Shown here piece after piece: positions 37,958 through 46,617 of a DNA stretch of 64,000 bases (position 1 is its first letter; each line of letters begins with the position of its first letter). The stretch is from [Synechococcus] sp. NIES-970. GTDB taxonomy: Bacteria; Cyanobacteriota; Cyanobacteriia; Cyanobacteriales; MRBY01. The translations under genes and the position numbers were made by a program. The notes under the pieces are model-generated. The model had not been told where the DNA came from. It saw nothing but the letters and a program-made list of their open reading frames with translations, and searched no databases. Location: the NCBI GenBank assembly GCA_002356215.1, contig AP017959.1, positions 2,372,195-2,436,194 of the forward strand, in the 5' to 3' direction.

Positions 37958-38008
37958 AAAAAGAACAGATATCAGCAATGGTTTCACTTCAGTCCGTGAT
38001 ATCTGTTC
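37958..38008 (-). terminator. Hairpin with T-run between nrtA and nrtB
   Basis: On the minus strand GAACAGATATCA (38008-37997) pairs perfectly over 12 bases with TGATATCTGTTC (37974-37963), closing a 22-base loop, and five T follow (37962-37958). It lies 8 bases after the nrtA stop. It may be a partial terminator that yields more nrtA than nrtBCD mRNA, or a 3' end that protects nrtA mRNA. Confidence 0.75.
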
Positions 38009-38015
38009 CCTAAAC

Positions 38016-39341
38016 CTATGCCTTAATCGCCTTGATTTGCAGACTATCGAGGTACGCTTGGGGATTTTCAGGATCAAAGGTAACCCCATCAAAGAAAGTC
38101 TCTACCCCACGGGAATCTGTTGATGGAATTTCTGCCTCAGGAACACCGAGCGCGATCGCCGCCTCCCGCCATAAATCTGCACGGTTCACCTGATCTACCA
38201 ATGCTGTCGTATCCGTACTGGCCGGAATATAACCCCAACGAATATCCTCCGTCAGGAACCAGAGGTCATGGCTCTTGTAGGGGAAAGACGCGTTATCTGC
38301 CCAGAATTTCATTTTTTCGGGGAAATCTGTCACAACTCGGCCATCGCCATAGTCAATATTGCCTTTTGAACGCTCCACAATATCCGCCACTGGCACCCTA
38401 AACCATTTGTCTTGGGAGACAATTTCACACATTTCGTCAACGTTTGCTGGATCCTGACACCACTGTTGTGCCTCCAGTACCGCCATCAAGACCGACTTTG
38501 CGGCCTTCGGGTTTGCATCAACCCAATCCTGCCGTAAACCCAAGGCTTTCTCTGGGTGATCTTTCCACAATTCTCCAGTTACCAACGCGCTATACCCAAC
38601 ATCCTGGTTAATCAATTGCGCATTCCAAGGCTCACCGACACAGAAGGCCTCCATGTTACTCACCTTCATATTGGCAACCATCTGGGGTGGCGGTACAGGA
38701 ATGACTGAAACATCATTGTTCGGATCGATGCCCCCTGCGGCTAACCAGTAGCGCATCCAGAGATCATGGGTTCCCCCAGGAAAAGTCATGGCACATTTAA
38801 TGTCTTTGCCGCCTGCCTTTGCTTGGGCAAAAACATCCTTTAAGGGTGAACTATCAACAGTCACATTCAAATCTTTATACTCATTACTGACAGAAATTCC
38901 TTGGCCATTGGTATTTAACCGTGCCAAGATATACATCGGCACAGGCCCACTGTTCGTAATTGTTCCCAAGGTCATTAAATAAGGCATTGGTGTCAGAATA
39001 TGTGCTCCATCAATGCCTCCCCCAGCGGAACCCAGTTCGATATTGTCACGGGTCACAGGCCAAGAAGCTTGCTTGAGAATTTCTGCCCCAGTCATCCCAT
39101 ATTTGTCAAAGAAACCTTTTTCTTTAGCGACGATTAATGGGGCGGAGTCAGTAAGAGCAATAAAGCCTAGTTTAACAACATTGGTTTCTGGGGCATCCTC
39201 CGGCGCGAGTACAGATTCTACGGTGGGCGCAGGGGTAGAAGTTTGAGATGTTTGCGAACTGCCACAGGCATGGAGAATCGTCGTACCAACAGCCGCACTA
39301 GCTGCAGTAAAAATAAACTTGCGACGGGAAAGATTGCTCAT
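38016..39341 (-). CDS. nrtA: Nitrate/nitrite-binding lipoprotein NrtA
   Basis: A 441-residue binding protein. The N-terminus has a twin-arginine motif (SRRKFIF) and a lipobox-like LHAC, so it may be a Tat-exported lipoprotein. The sequence follows Synechocystis NrtA closely. It keeps the residues known to bind nitrate in that structure: Trp in KQASWPVTRDN, Gln in NTNGQGI, His in GGTHDLW and Lys in DHPEKALG. In CmpA (bicarbonate) the His and Lys positions differ. It is the first gene of nrtABCD; a GT-N10-AC NtcA-type site lies about 170 bases upstream. Confidence 0.95.
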   Translation of the reverse strand: MSNLSRRKFIFTAASAAVGTTILHACGSSQTSQTSTPAPTVESVLAPEDAPETNVVKLGFIALTDSAPLIVAKEKGFFDKYGMTGAEILKQASWPVTRDNIELGSAGGGIDGAHILTPMPYLMTLGTITNSGPVPMYILARLNTNGQGISVSNEYKDLNVTVDSSPLKDVFAQAKAGGKDIKCAMTFPGGTHDLWMRYWLAAGGIDPNNDVSVIPVPPPQMVANMKVSNMEAFCVGEPWNAQLINQDVGYSALVTGELWKDHPEKALGLRQDWVDANPKAAKSVLMAVLEAQQWCQDPANVDEMCEIVSQDKWFRVPVADIVERSKGNIDYGDGRVVTDFPEKMKFWADNASFPYKSHDLWFLTEDIRWGYIPASTDTTALVDQVNRADLWREAAIALGVPEAEIPSTDSRGVETFFDGVTFDPENPQAYLDSLQIKAIKA

Positions 39342-39639
39342 AGTTCTAATTAGCTTGAAGGCGATGAAAATTAGGAATTATTGCGACATCCATAGCCCAT
39401 GCGACATGGATAGTGCAGACAACAATTAACAACATCTTTTCCCAAGGTTTTGTGAATGCCTAATTAGGAATCGATAATTAAGAGAGTCGAATTTCTAGCC
39501 ATAAAGTTTTGTATCTTAAGTAACATTGCCTGTTTGTTAATCCTTTTTTTTGAGAATGCAATGCATTTTCTACATTTCTCAAAAGATTTCCGGAGAACAT
39601 GCGAAGAATACATAACTTTTTTCAAAAAACAACAGGGTT
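39342..39639. other. nrtA upstream region, 298 bases
   Basis: AT-rich and gene-free. It contains the NtcA-like site listed separately and, at 39556-39568, the palindrome AATGCAATGCATT. No further promoter box is clear. Confidence 0.5.
39511..39524 (-). promoter_or_regulatory. Candidate NtcA-binding site for nrtABCD
   Basis: On the minus strand GTTACTTAAGATAC fits the core GT-N10-AC of the NtcA consensus GTA-N8-TAC, with one mismatch. A -10 at the usual 22-base spacing is not clear. NtcA control of nrt genes is well established, so the site is plausible by position and known biology. Confidence 0.4.
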
Positions 39640-41184
39640 TTACCAGGTAAGGGGGAGCGTCACTGTAGCAGGATTTTGGCGAGTTGTTTCTATGTCCAGG
39701 GCCTGTTCTACCTGTTGATAAATTTGGGCAGCTTCCGTGGGGGAGTTGCCGATGCTAGTCAGCCCAAGTTTACCAAATTCAGATAAGGTTCCCATTAGGT
39801 GAAAGACGCTGCCTGTCTTGGTGCTGCTATCGAAATGAAGACCATGGGCGGCAATGATATCCATCAAGTCGCTTGGGAGTAGACCTTGGTATTGGGGCTT
39901 TTGTAGGTTATCGGAGGCGATGTAATATTTTGGCTGATGCTGGGGGGTAAAAAATGATCCAGTAGACCAGTCATAGAAGCCATTGGTCAGGAGTTGCAGG
40001 GTCATCAGGGGGTGAGTTGTCCCACCTTTGCGCAGATTGATTTCGATCGCCTGGAGATCCCAGCTGCCATTGGTATTTTCGGTGGCGATGAAATCGACGC
40101 CATAGCGTTCCATGGCGCCTTTTGCAGCGAGGGCTTTCCCTACCTTGAGGCCCAGCTCTTGCAATTGGAGACGATATTCACTGGCGGCGGGGAAATGACA
40201 GCCTAAGTAAATCTGGCCGTCGCTACCGCCGAGGATTTGGTCATGGGTCGAGAGGATCCGTACGTCGCCCCCAGGGGTGATTAGTCCCTGGACGCTTGGC
40301 GATCGCTTGGTTTCTCCTTCGATAAAAGCTTCGGCGATCGCCCCCAGTTCGGGAACGCGGGAGGCAAAATTATCCCAGGTTTCCCCGGCCGCTTGAAAGC
40401 TTAATCGGGGAAGTGCTTTGGTGATTTGTGTACACCGTTCCGCAAAACTTGTTCCTGGGGAATCAAACGGGAGGGTTAACACCGCATTTCCTTCCCCAGA
40501 AAAGCCCTCATTGAGCTTGATCACAATTCGTTTGAGGTCTGGTTGCCGGTCCCACAGTTGGGCTGTGACCTGGATTAACTCTGGCACTGTTTTCACCAAG
40601 GCGCTGCCATCGGGATAGGGGACACCCGCCGTTTGAAAAATCTCTCGACTACCACTTTTTGAACCCCAATAGCTCAGGCTGGGACTAGCCGCAAATAGGG
40701 GAATTTGCAACCGTTCCGAGAGTTCCTGCTCTAAGGGGGTGGAGTTATAACAGACCATATAGGACTGGTTGGGACGGAGGGCACGGCGAATTCGCTCCAC
40801 TAGACGGGGCCGCTCCAAAATCTTTTGGGTCAGGGGTTTATAGGAATTGTCATAGGTGGTGATCAGCAACAGGCGATCGCGTGCGTGGGAAAAAGGAATC
40901 CCTGGGAGCAACTGGAGATAGTAGTCAATAATTAGAGGCGCCAGGGGCTGGGCCGTAACGTAGATCAAGCGCGTGTGGGGATTGCGCAGGCGAATCAGTG
41001 AAAATAAAAGGCGCTCTTCATAGTGCAAAAAACCAGCCACCTTTTGGCCTACCCGCTGATCCACACTAAAAGAAGGCACAACCAAGATATCCTGGTCATC
41101 GGCCTCAAAGTCATCGAAATGTTGCCAACGGTGGCGCAGTTGCGCTTGGAGTGCCTCAAAGGTTTGAAAAGAAGGATTATTCAC
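39640..41184 (-). CDS. ATP-grasp peptide ligase-like protein (PGM1-related)
   Basis: A 514-residue enzyme with an ATP-grasp core (about 150-370): the Lys in KRIVIKLNEGFSGEG, the acid-binding EAFIEGETKRSPSVQ, and the Mg-binding end AIEINLRKGGTTHPL. The N-terminal part (about 1-140) resembles the carboxylate-binding region of this group. PGM1 joins peptide bonds in pheganomycin synthesis; cyanobacterial homologues are common but uncharacterised. No peptide or natural-product gene is adjacent, so the substrate is open. Confidence 0.82.
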   Translation of the reverse strand: MNNPSFQTFEALQAQLRHRWQHFDDFEADDQDILVVPSFSVDQRVGQKVAGFLHYEERLLFSLIRLRNPHTRLIYVTAQPLAPLIIDYYLQLLPGIPFSHARDRLLLITTYDNSYKPLTQKILERPRLVERIRRALRPNQSYMVCYNSTPLEQELSERLQIPLFAASPSLSYWGSKSGSREIFQTAGVPYPDGSALVKTVPELIQVTAQLWDRQPDLKRIVIKLNEGFSGEGNAVLTLPFDSPGTSFAERCTQITKALPRLSFQAAGETWDNFASRVPELGAIAEAFIEGETKRSPSVQGLITPGGDVRILSTHDQILGGSDGQIYLGCHFPAASEYRLQLQELGLKVGKALAAKGAMERYGVDFIATENTNGSWDLQAIEINLRKGGTTHPLMTLQLLTNGFYDWSTGSFFTPQHQPKYYIASDNLQKPQYQGLLPSDLMDIIAAHGLHFDSSTKTGSVFHLMGTLSEFGKLGLTSIGNSPTEAAQIYQQVEQALDIETTRQNPATVTLPLTW

Positions 41185-41269
41185 CGCTTTTTGCCCAGAT
41201 CAAACTTAAAGGGCAACATAATCTACCCTACATTTGATCATAGATTTTTCTGCCCGGCTTCTAAAAAAC

Positions 41270-41476
41270 CTATACAACACTTAAACCAAGCATCGCCCGG
41301 AGGGTGAAGTAGAGAAAGGCAAACGCTCCAACTAAAAGGCCTACCGTTGCCGTTGCTGTCACTTTATTTTTGAAAAATAAGGGCTTCAGCCATTCAAACA
41401 CGCTAATAAAAATCCCCAAGATCAAACTGATCATATAGCGGGGATAGCGGAGGACGTTCTCAAAAAACTCTTGCAT
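41270..41476 (-). CDS. Ycf33/DUF751 family membrane protein
   Basis: A 68-residue protein from the Met of MQEFFENVLRYPRY with two hydrophobic helices (MISLILGIFISVFEW and a second ending TLRAMLGLS). This is the DUF751/Ycf33 pattern, which is conserved in cyanobacteria and red-algal plastids and has no established role. An in-frame start at 41542 would add 22 residues with no family counterpart. Confidence 0.88.
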   Translation of the reverse strand: MQEFFENVLRYPRYMISLILGIFISVFEWLKPLFFKNKVTATATVGLLVGAFAFLYFTLRAMLGLSVV

Positions 41477-41625
41477 GGCGCTGAAGGGAGAAGTGTTTAG
41501 ACAAAGACTTTCTGGGTTCAAATTGTAGCATTCCCCTCCCATTCACAGTTGTCCCTTGTCAGGGTAGGCTTGTGGGGTGAAATTTCGCGAAATTTTGTTT
41601 CATTAGCCCTTATCTTGCCCCTGCT

Positions 41626-42516
41626 ATGGACACTCTCCAACTCGTTCTCAATGGTCTATCAATCGGCAGTATCCTCGCTCTGGCGGCGGTGGGTTTGACT
41701 CTCACCTATGGGATTCTGCGTTTATCTAATTTTGCCCATGGAGACTATATGACCTTGGGAGCCTACATTACCTGGCTGAGTAATTCCCTGGGGCTAAATA
41801 TTTGGCCTTCGATGGCAATCGGCGCTTTTGGTACTATTGGTGGAATGCTGATAGCAGAAAAACTACTCTGGCAACCGATGCGAGACAAGCGAGCAACACC
41901 AACAACGCTAATTATTATCTCCATTGGCTTGGCGCTGTTTCTTCGCAGTACAGTGCTATTTATTTGGGGTAGTAGTAACCAACAATATGACCTTCCTGTG
42001 GTGCAGGCAATCAACTTAACGGCCCTGGTAGGTTTACCAGATACAGTACCAGCCTTGCGTATTGCTTATTATCGGGTCGTAGTGGTGGTACTGACGATCC
42101 TGGTAATTTTAGGGCTACATTTTATTTTACAGAATAGTAAAATTGGCAAAGCAATGCGGGCTGTGGCGGATAATATTGACCTGGCAAGGGTTTCGGGGAT
42201 CGATGTGGAGCGGGTAGTGCTCTGGACTTGGGTGATTACGGGCTCTCTGACGGCGATCGCCGGCAGTATGTACGGGTTGATCACCACAGTGCGACCAAAT
42301 ATGGGCTGGTTTTTGATTCTGCCAATGTTTGCCTCGGTCATCCTCGGGGGTATTGGCAATCCTTATGGGGCGATCGCTGGTGCTTTTGTGATTGGTATTG
42401 CCCAGGAAGTGAGTGTAACGTTTCTTGGTCCGGATTATAAGCTTGGGGTAGCCTTGTTTATCATGGTGGTCTTATTGTTAATTCGCCCCCAGGGTCTATT
42501 TAAGGGGACAATGTAA
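41626..42516 (+). CDS. natD: Branched-chain/neutral amino-acid ABC permease (LivH/NatD type)
   Basis: A 296-residue permease with about eight helices. Family features are the start LSIGSILALAAVGLTLTYGILRLSNFAHGDYM, the loop KAMRAVADNIDLARVSGIDVE that contacts the ATPase, and GGIGNPYGAIAGAFVIG. In Synechocystis such genes (NatD) belong to the N-I neutral amino-acid system whose subunits are scattered. The binding protein at 11996 could be its partner. No ATPase gene is adjacent. Confidence 0.88.
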   Translation: MDTLQLVLNGLSIGSILALAAVGLTLTYGILRLSNFAHGDYMTLGAYITWLSNSLGLNIWPSMAIGAFGTIGGMLIAEKLLWQPMRDKRATPTTLIIISIGLALFLRSTVLFIWGSSNQQYDLPVVQAINLTALVGLPDTVPALRIAYYRVVVVVLTILVILGLHFILQNSKIGKAMRAVADNIDLARVSGIDVERVVLWTWVITGSLTAIAGSMYGLITTVRPNMGWFLILPMFASVILGGIGNPYGAIAGAFVIGIAQEVSVTFLGPDYKLGVALFIMVVLLLIRPQGLFKGTM

Positions 42517-42582
42517 ATTAAATTTGTCTAAAGTGTTATTGCACAGGTCAATTGTGCTTCTCGCAATTTTACAGAGAGTTTT

Positions 42583-43665
42583 ATGGATAATCACAAAAAA
42601 GCATTAGTCACAGGAATCACAGGCCAAGACGGCTCTTATTTGGCAGAGCTCCTCCTGGAAAAGGGCTACGAGGTCCATGGCATTCTTCGCCGCACATCCA
42701 CTTTTAATACAGACCGCATCGACCATCTTTATGTGGATCCCCATACCCCTGATACCCGCTTCTTTTTGCATCATGGTGATTTGACTGATGGTACTTCCCT
42801 GGGACGGCTGCTAGAAAAAATCCAACCCCATGAAGTTTACAATCTCGGAGCTCAATCCCATGTACGGGTGAGTTTTGATTCGCCCGAATATACCGTAGAT
42901 GCGGTAGCCATGGGCACATTGCGAATCCTCGAAGCAATTCGCGATTACCAAGAACGGACAGGCAACGAGGTGCGTTTCTATCAGGCAGGCTCATCGGAAA
43001 TGTATGGCCTTGTGCAGGAAGTCCCCCAAAAGGAAACAACGCCGTTTTATCCCCGGAGTCCCTATGCTTGTGCCAAGGTCTATGGCTACTGGCAGACAGT
43101 GAATTATCGGGAATCCTATGACCTGTTTGCCTGTAACGGTATTTTGTTTAACCATGAAGGGCCGCGCCGGGGAGAAACCTTTGTTACCCGCAAAATCACT
43201 AGGGCGATCGCCAGAATTATCGCTGGCCAGCAAGACAAACTATTCCTTGGCAACCTCGACTCGAAGCGGGACTGGGGCTATGCCAAAGACTATGTACGAG
43301 CCATGTGGCTGATGCTACAGCAGGATAAACCCGATGATTATGTTATTGCCACAGGTGAAACCTACTCTGTGCGTCAGTTTTTAGAAACCGCTTTTGATTA
43401 TGTCAAGCTCAATTGGGAAGACTATGTGGCCTTTGACCCCCGTTATTTGCGGCCAGCAGAGGTGGATCTACTCATCGGCGATGCCACAAAAGCGAAAAAA
43501 CAATTAAATTGGGAACCCAGCATTGATTTTCCGACCCTGGTAGCCATCATGGTGGAAGCCGACCTGGCAATTCTCGGTCTACCGCCCCAAAATCCTGAGA
43601 TGGGTCAACTCTCTAAGGCTGACCGAGCTTATGTGCGCCAAGCTGCTGGCAGTCGTGTCGATTAG
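42583..43665 (+). CDS. gmd: GDP-mannose 4,6-dehydratase
   Basis: A 360-residue extended short-chain dehydrogenase that converts GDP-mannose to GDP-4-keto-6-deoxymannose, precursor of GDP-fucose and rhamnose-like sugars. It shows the NADP loop [24 protein letters not shown], the catalytic Thr/Ser-Tyr-Lys set with SSEMYG and [10 protein letters not shown], and the GDP-sugar site [16 protein letters not shown]. Length is normal. The epimerase/reductase (wcaG) that usually follows is not here. It may supply the sugar for cruG. Its stop overlaps the convergent smtB stop by 4 bases. Confidence 0.96.
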   Translation: MDNHKKALVTGITGQDGSYLAELLLEKGYEVHGILRRTSTFNTDRIDHLYVDPHTPDTRFFLHHGDLTDGTSLGRLLEKIQPHEVYNLGAQSHVRVSFDSPEYTVDAVAMGTLRILEAIRDYQERTGNEVRFYQAGSSEMYGLVQEVPQKETTPFYPRSPYACAKVYGYWQTVNYRESYDLFACNGILFNHEGPRRGETFVTRKITRAIARIIAGQQDKLFLGNLDSKRDWGYAKDYVRAMWLMLQQDKPDDYVIATGETYSVRQFLETAFDYVKLNWEDYVAFDPRYLRPAEVDLLIGDATKAKKQLNWEPSIDFPTLVAIMVEADLAILGLPPQNPEMGQLSKADRAYVRQAAGSRVD

Positions 43666-43991
43666 TGACGATGGTCATCCTCTGGCTCATCTAAATGTTC
43701 AGAGGCATCACGATATAAGTTAAAAATGTGGTGATCCTTAAGGCGATAAATAACACTTCGTCCTTCCTTGCGGTAGCTGACCAAACGGGCACTCCGCAAG
43801 GTTCTAAGCTGATGGGACACCGCTGATTCTCCCATGGCGACAACCTGAGCCAAGTCACTCACCCGCATTTCTCCATCAGCGAGAGCTGATAGAATGCGCC
43901 AGCGGTTGGCATCCCCAAGGATACTAAAAAATTCGGCCATCCGCTGGGCCTTGGCATAGCTTAAAATTCCTCGATTCTTCTGATCTGTCAC
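43662..43991 (-). CDS. smtB: SmtB/ArsR-family zinc-responsive repressor
   Basis: A 109-residue winged-helix repressor starting at a GTG codon (43991). The DNA-reading helix is [11 protein letters not shown]. The zinc site between subunits is kept: Asp86, His88, His99 and Glu102 correspond exactly to Asp104, His106, His117 and Glu120 of SmtB of PCC 7942. The Cys of the alpha-3 site is replaced (EMRVSDL where SmtB has ELCVGDL), so only the alpha-5 site should work. A His-rich tail (DDHRH) ends the protein. It is divergent from smtA, which it should repress until zinc binds. Confidence 0.93.
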   Translation of the reverse strand: MTDQKNRGILSYAKAQRMAEFFSILGDANRWRILSALADGEMRVSDLAQVVAMGESAVSHQLRTLRSARLVSYRKEGRSVIYRLKDHHIFNLYRDASEHLDEPEDDHRH

Positions 43992-44009
43992 GGTTTTTTA
44001 ATTTTGATG

Positions 44010-44034
44010 ATATCTGAATAATTGCTCATGTGTT
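44010..44034. promoter_or_regulatory. SmtB operator, smtB-proximal
   Basis: The minus strand reads AACACATGAGCAATTATTC then AGATAT. It agrees at nearly every position with the S1/S2 operator of the smt locus of PCC 7942 as I remember it, including the core TGAGCA-N2-TATTCA. It lies 19 bases upstream of the smtB start. Confidence 0.75.
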
Positions 44035-44045
44035 GGTCTAAAATA

Positions 44046-44059
44046 TGAACAACTGTTCA
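44046..44059. promoter_or_regulatory. SmtB operator, smtA-proximal
   Basis: TGAACA-N2-TGTTCA is a perfect 6-2-6 inverted repeat, the consensus half-sites of the SmtB/ArsR zinc operator. It is 34 bases before the smtA start and would control both directions. Confidence 0.75.
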
Positions 44060-44093
44060 GCCATTGAAAAAGCATACCCCGGAGAAACAACCC

Positions 44094-44264
44094 ATGGTAA
44101 CTGTGACCCAAATGAAGTGTGCCTGTGAATCTTGTCTTTGTATTGTTGAGCTCAGTAACGCGATCCAAAAGGAAGGGAAGGGTTATTGTAGCCAAGCCTG
44201 TGCCGATGGCCACCCCAACGGAAGTGAAGGATGTGGTCATACCGGTTGCACCTGTCACCAGTAA
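44094..44264 (+). CDS. smtA: Metallothionein SmtA
   Basis: A 56-residue zinc/cadmium-binding protein with nine Cys (positions 9, 11, 14, 16, 32, 36, 47, 52, 54) and three His, arranged CACxxCxC ... YCSQACADGH ... GCGHTGCTC, as in SmtA of PCC 7942. It holds a four-zinc cluster and also resembles a zinc-finger fold. The start at 44094 has GGAG 9 bases upstream. The gene is divergent from smtB and is expected to be induced by zinc or cadmium. Confidence 0.97.
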   Translation: MVTVTQMKCACESCLCIVELSNAIQKEGKGYCSQACADGHPNGSEGCGHTGCTCHQ

Positions 44265-44283
44265 CAATACCCAGTTAGTTTGG

Positions 44284-44316
44284 AAAAATATCCGTCGTTT
44301 AGGGCGGATATTTTTT
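44284..44316. terminator. Terminator between smtA and a convergent TPR gene
   Basis: AAAAATATCCG (44284-44294) pairs with CGGATATTTTT (44305-44315), an 11-base stem with A- and T-rich flanks that would end transcripts on both strands. Confidence 0.8.
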
Positions 44317-44321
44317 ATGTC

Positions 44322-45119
44322 TCAGGGGTTCAAAATTTCTAACACTAGCTCGCGGTTATTGAGGGCATCGCCGTAATCAGGATCAATCGCCAAAGCTTGA
44401 TCATAGCTGGCTAAAGCTGCTTCATATTGGCCCATTTTTTCGAGGGAAATACCACGATTGTTCCAGGCTTCAGCGTCATTGGGATCTAGATTTAAGAGGG
44501 CTTCATAGGCAGCGATCGCCTCATCATGGCGGCCCAAGTCTGCGAGCACATAACCACTGTTAAACCAGGCATCCAGATAGGCAGGATCAACGGCTAATGC
44601 CTGTTCATAACTGAGTAATTCCTCTTCCGGGCGGCCCAGTTCTCCCAGTTCTAGGGCGCGGTTGTACCAGGCATCGGCATCTGTGGGATCCAATGCTACG
44701 GCTTGGTCATAGCTGGCGATCGCTTCCGCATGGCGACCGAGAATTCCCAAGGTTACGCCCTGGTTGTACCACAGTAAACCCCGCTCTGGATTGAGGGCGA
44801 TCGCCTGTTCATAGCTCGCTAATTCCTCTCCGTAACGCTCTAGGGCGCCCAGGGCTAAACCTCGTCTAAGCCAAATTTGGTCGTTATTTTCGTCCAGGAT
44901 AAGGGCCGCATCATAGGCCTCTAGGGCTGCCTCATAGATCTCAAGGTCATAGTATGTATTGCCATCTTCTAAAAGCTCAGCAGCAGTCTCCATCAGACCC
45001 TGGGCAACGATGCAAGCTTCAGAACGGCAGAAAGATTGAGCGATCGCCGGAGTCATGCCTCCTCCAAAGACCAATGTCAAACCGATGCTACCCAGCAGCC
45101 CAAAAAAAATACGCCCCAT
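44322..45119 (-). CDS. Exported TPR-repeat protein
   Basis: A 265-residue protein with a Sec signal (GLTLVFGGGMTPAIAQS) and at least six TPR units of 34 residues from about 50 onward, each with the consensus -W/Y-N-G--L-LG---EA---YD-A--LDP. Repeats are very similar to each other, so they probably arose by recent duplication. It should act in the periplasm as a protein-protein scaffold. Partner unknown. Confidence 0.88.
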   Translation of the reverse strand: MGRIFFGLLGSIGLTLVFGGGMTPAIAQSFCRSEACIVAQGLMETAAELLEDGNTYYDLEIYEAALEAYDAALILDENNDQIWLRRGLALGALERYGEELASYEQAIALNPERGLLWYNQGVTLGILGRHAEAIASYDQAVALDPTDADAWYNRALELGELGRPEEELLSYEQALAVDPAYLDAWFNSGYVLADLGRHDEAIAAYEALLNLDPNDAEAWNNRGISLEKMGQYEAALASYDQALAIDPDYGDALNNRELVLEILNP

Positions 45120-45246
45120 GGGAAAACTCCACCAATAATTGCCATTTTTGTGATGCTTTCAATCATAGTGAGAATTGCTGCCACCACTACTTTTTCTGGG
45201 GGGAGATGTTTACAATCAACAACAGTCCGTACCCGAAAATCAGACT

Positions 45247-46554
45247 ATGACTCCACAATTACCTTTGCCCCCCGGTAGGAACGGTTTACCTTTTGTTGGG
45301 GAAACCCTCGCTTTTATTTTTGATCCAGAGTTTGCCGAGAAGCGTGCCAACCGGTATGGAGCTATTTTTCGAACGAATATTTTGGGTCAACCCACGGTGG
45401 TGATGTCTGGGCCGGAGGCGAATAAATTAATTTTGTCGACCCACTTTGATCATTTCTCTTGGCGGGAAGGGTGGCCCGCAAATTTTCGAGAACTGTTGGG
45501 GGAATCTCTCTTTCTTCAGGATGGGGCCGAGCATCGACGTAACCGTAAGCTCTTGATGCCGGCTTTCCACGGGGCCGCCTTACAAAACTATTTCGTCACG
45601 ATGGAGGCGATCGCCACCCGCCACCTCGAAACCTGTGCGGACTTGGGAGAATATACCTGGCTCCCTTTACTGAAGGAAATGACCTTTGAAATTGCCAGTG
45701 TGCTACTGGTGGGCGGTGAATCTGGCCCAGAAACAAGCCGACTTTCTGAAATTTTTACCGCGCTGACCCAAGGATTGTTTGCTTTTCCGATTCGTTTGCC
45801 TTTTACCACCTATGGCAAAGCCCTCAAAGCACGGGATCAACTCCTCAAGCACATCGAACAGGCGATCGCCTCGCGCCGCAAAAATCCTCGTAATGATGCC
45901 CTGGGGTTACTGCTCCAGAGCCGGGATGAAGACGGAAACGCCCTATCCGATGCAGAAATCAAAGTGCAGGCCTTACTGATGCTCTTTGCCGGCCACGAAA
46001 CCACCACCTCGATGCTTATTTCCGCTGCCATGGCCCTCGCCCAAAACCCAAAAGTCTTAGCCCAGGCCCGCCAAGAACAGGCACAATTTTCGGAGCCTTT
46101 GGACTTTGAACAACTTAAGCAAATGCCCTATCTCAGCCAAATTCTCAAGGAAGTAGAGCGGCTGTATCCACCAGTGGCCGGGGGCTTTCGGGGTGTGGTG
46201 AAGCCTTTTGAATTTGGTGGTTATCATATTCCCGCTGGCTGGAAGGTGCTGTACCAAGTGAAACCGACCCACCGCAGCGGTGAAATCTACAGCAATCCCG
46301 ATGTCTTCGATCCAGACCGCTTTAGTCCTGAACGCAATGAATACAAAAATGCTGAATTTAGTCTCGTGGGATTTGGGGGTGGCGCCCGGGTCTGCCTCGG
46401 TTTAGCTTTTGCCCAGCTGGAGATGAAAATTTTCTTGGCGCTGCTCCTCAGAAGCTATGACTGGGAACTGTTGCCCGGCCAAGATCTTTCCCTTGACCGA
46501 ATTCCTTCCCTCCATCCCCGTTCTGGTTTACAGGTGAAATTAACAAGACGATGA
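45247..46554 (+). CDS. Cytochrome P450 (CYP120-like)
   Basis: A 435-residue P450. The I-helix oxygen-binding motif is AGHETTT, the K-helix ExxR is EVER (in KEVERLYPP), and the haem Cys is in FGGGARVCLG. The N-terminal PPGRNGLPFVGETLAF is the usual proline hinge. Cyanobacterial CYP120A1 binds retinoic acid and carotenoid-derived compounds, so a terpenoid or apocarotenoid substrate is likely. An in-frame start at 45175 would add 24 unconserved residues. No redox partner is adjacent. Confidence 0.93.
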   Translation: MTPQLPLPPGRNGLPFVGETLAFIFDPEFAEKRANRYGAIFRTNILGQPTVVMSGPEANKLILSTHFDHFSWREGWPANFRELLGESLFLQDGAEHRRNRKLLMPAFHGAALQNYFVTMEAIATRHLETCADLGEYTWLPLLKEMTFEIASVLLVGGESGPETSRLSEIFTALTQGLFAFPIRLPFTTYGKALKARDQLLKHIEQAIASRRKNPRNDALGLLLQSRDEDGNALSDAEIKVQALLMLFAGHETTTSMLISAAMALAQNPKVLAQARQEQAQFSEPLDFEQLKQMPYLSQILKEVERLYPPVAGGFRGVVKPFEFGGYHIPAGWKVLYQVKPTHRSGEIYSNPDVFDPDRFSPERNEYKNAEFSLVGFGGGARVCLGLAFAQLEMKIFLALLLRSYDWELLPGQDLSLDRIPSLHPRSGLQVKLTRR

Positions 46555-46580
46555 AGGCGATCGCCTTTCTGTGTTTGACC

Positions 46581-46606
46581 AAAAAAAGGGGGGATAAATT
46601 TCCCCC
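46581..46606 (-). terminator. Intrinsic terminator of the DUF3386 gene
   Basis: On the minus strand GGGGGA pairs with TCCCCC over a 6-base loop and is followed by seven T. It lies 11 bases after the DUF3386 stop. Confidence 0.75.
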
Positions 46607-46617
46607 AGAATCAAGCT

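Noticed and set aside
33898-39341. Bicarbonate transporter cmpABCD
   Set aside because: NrtA keeps the nitrate-binding His (GGTHDLW) and Lys (DHPEKALG), which differ in CmpA.
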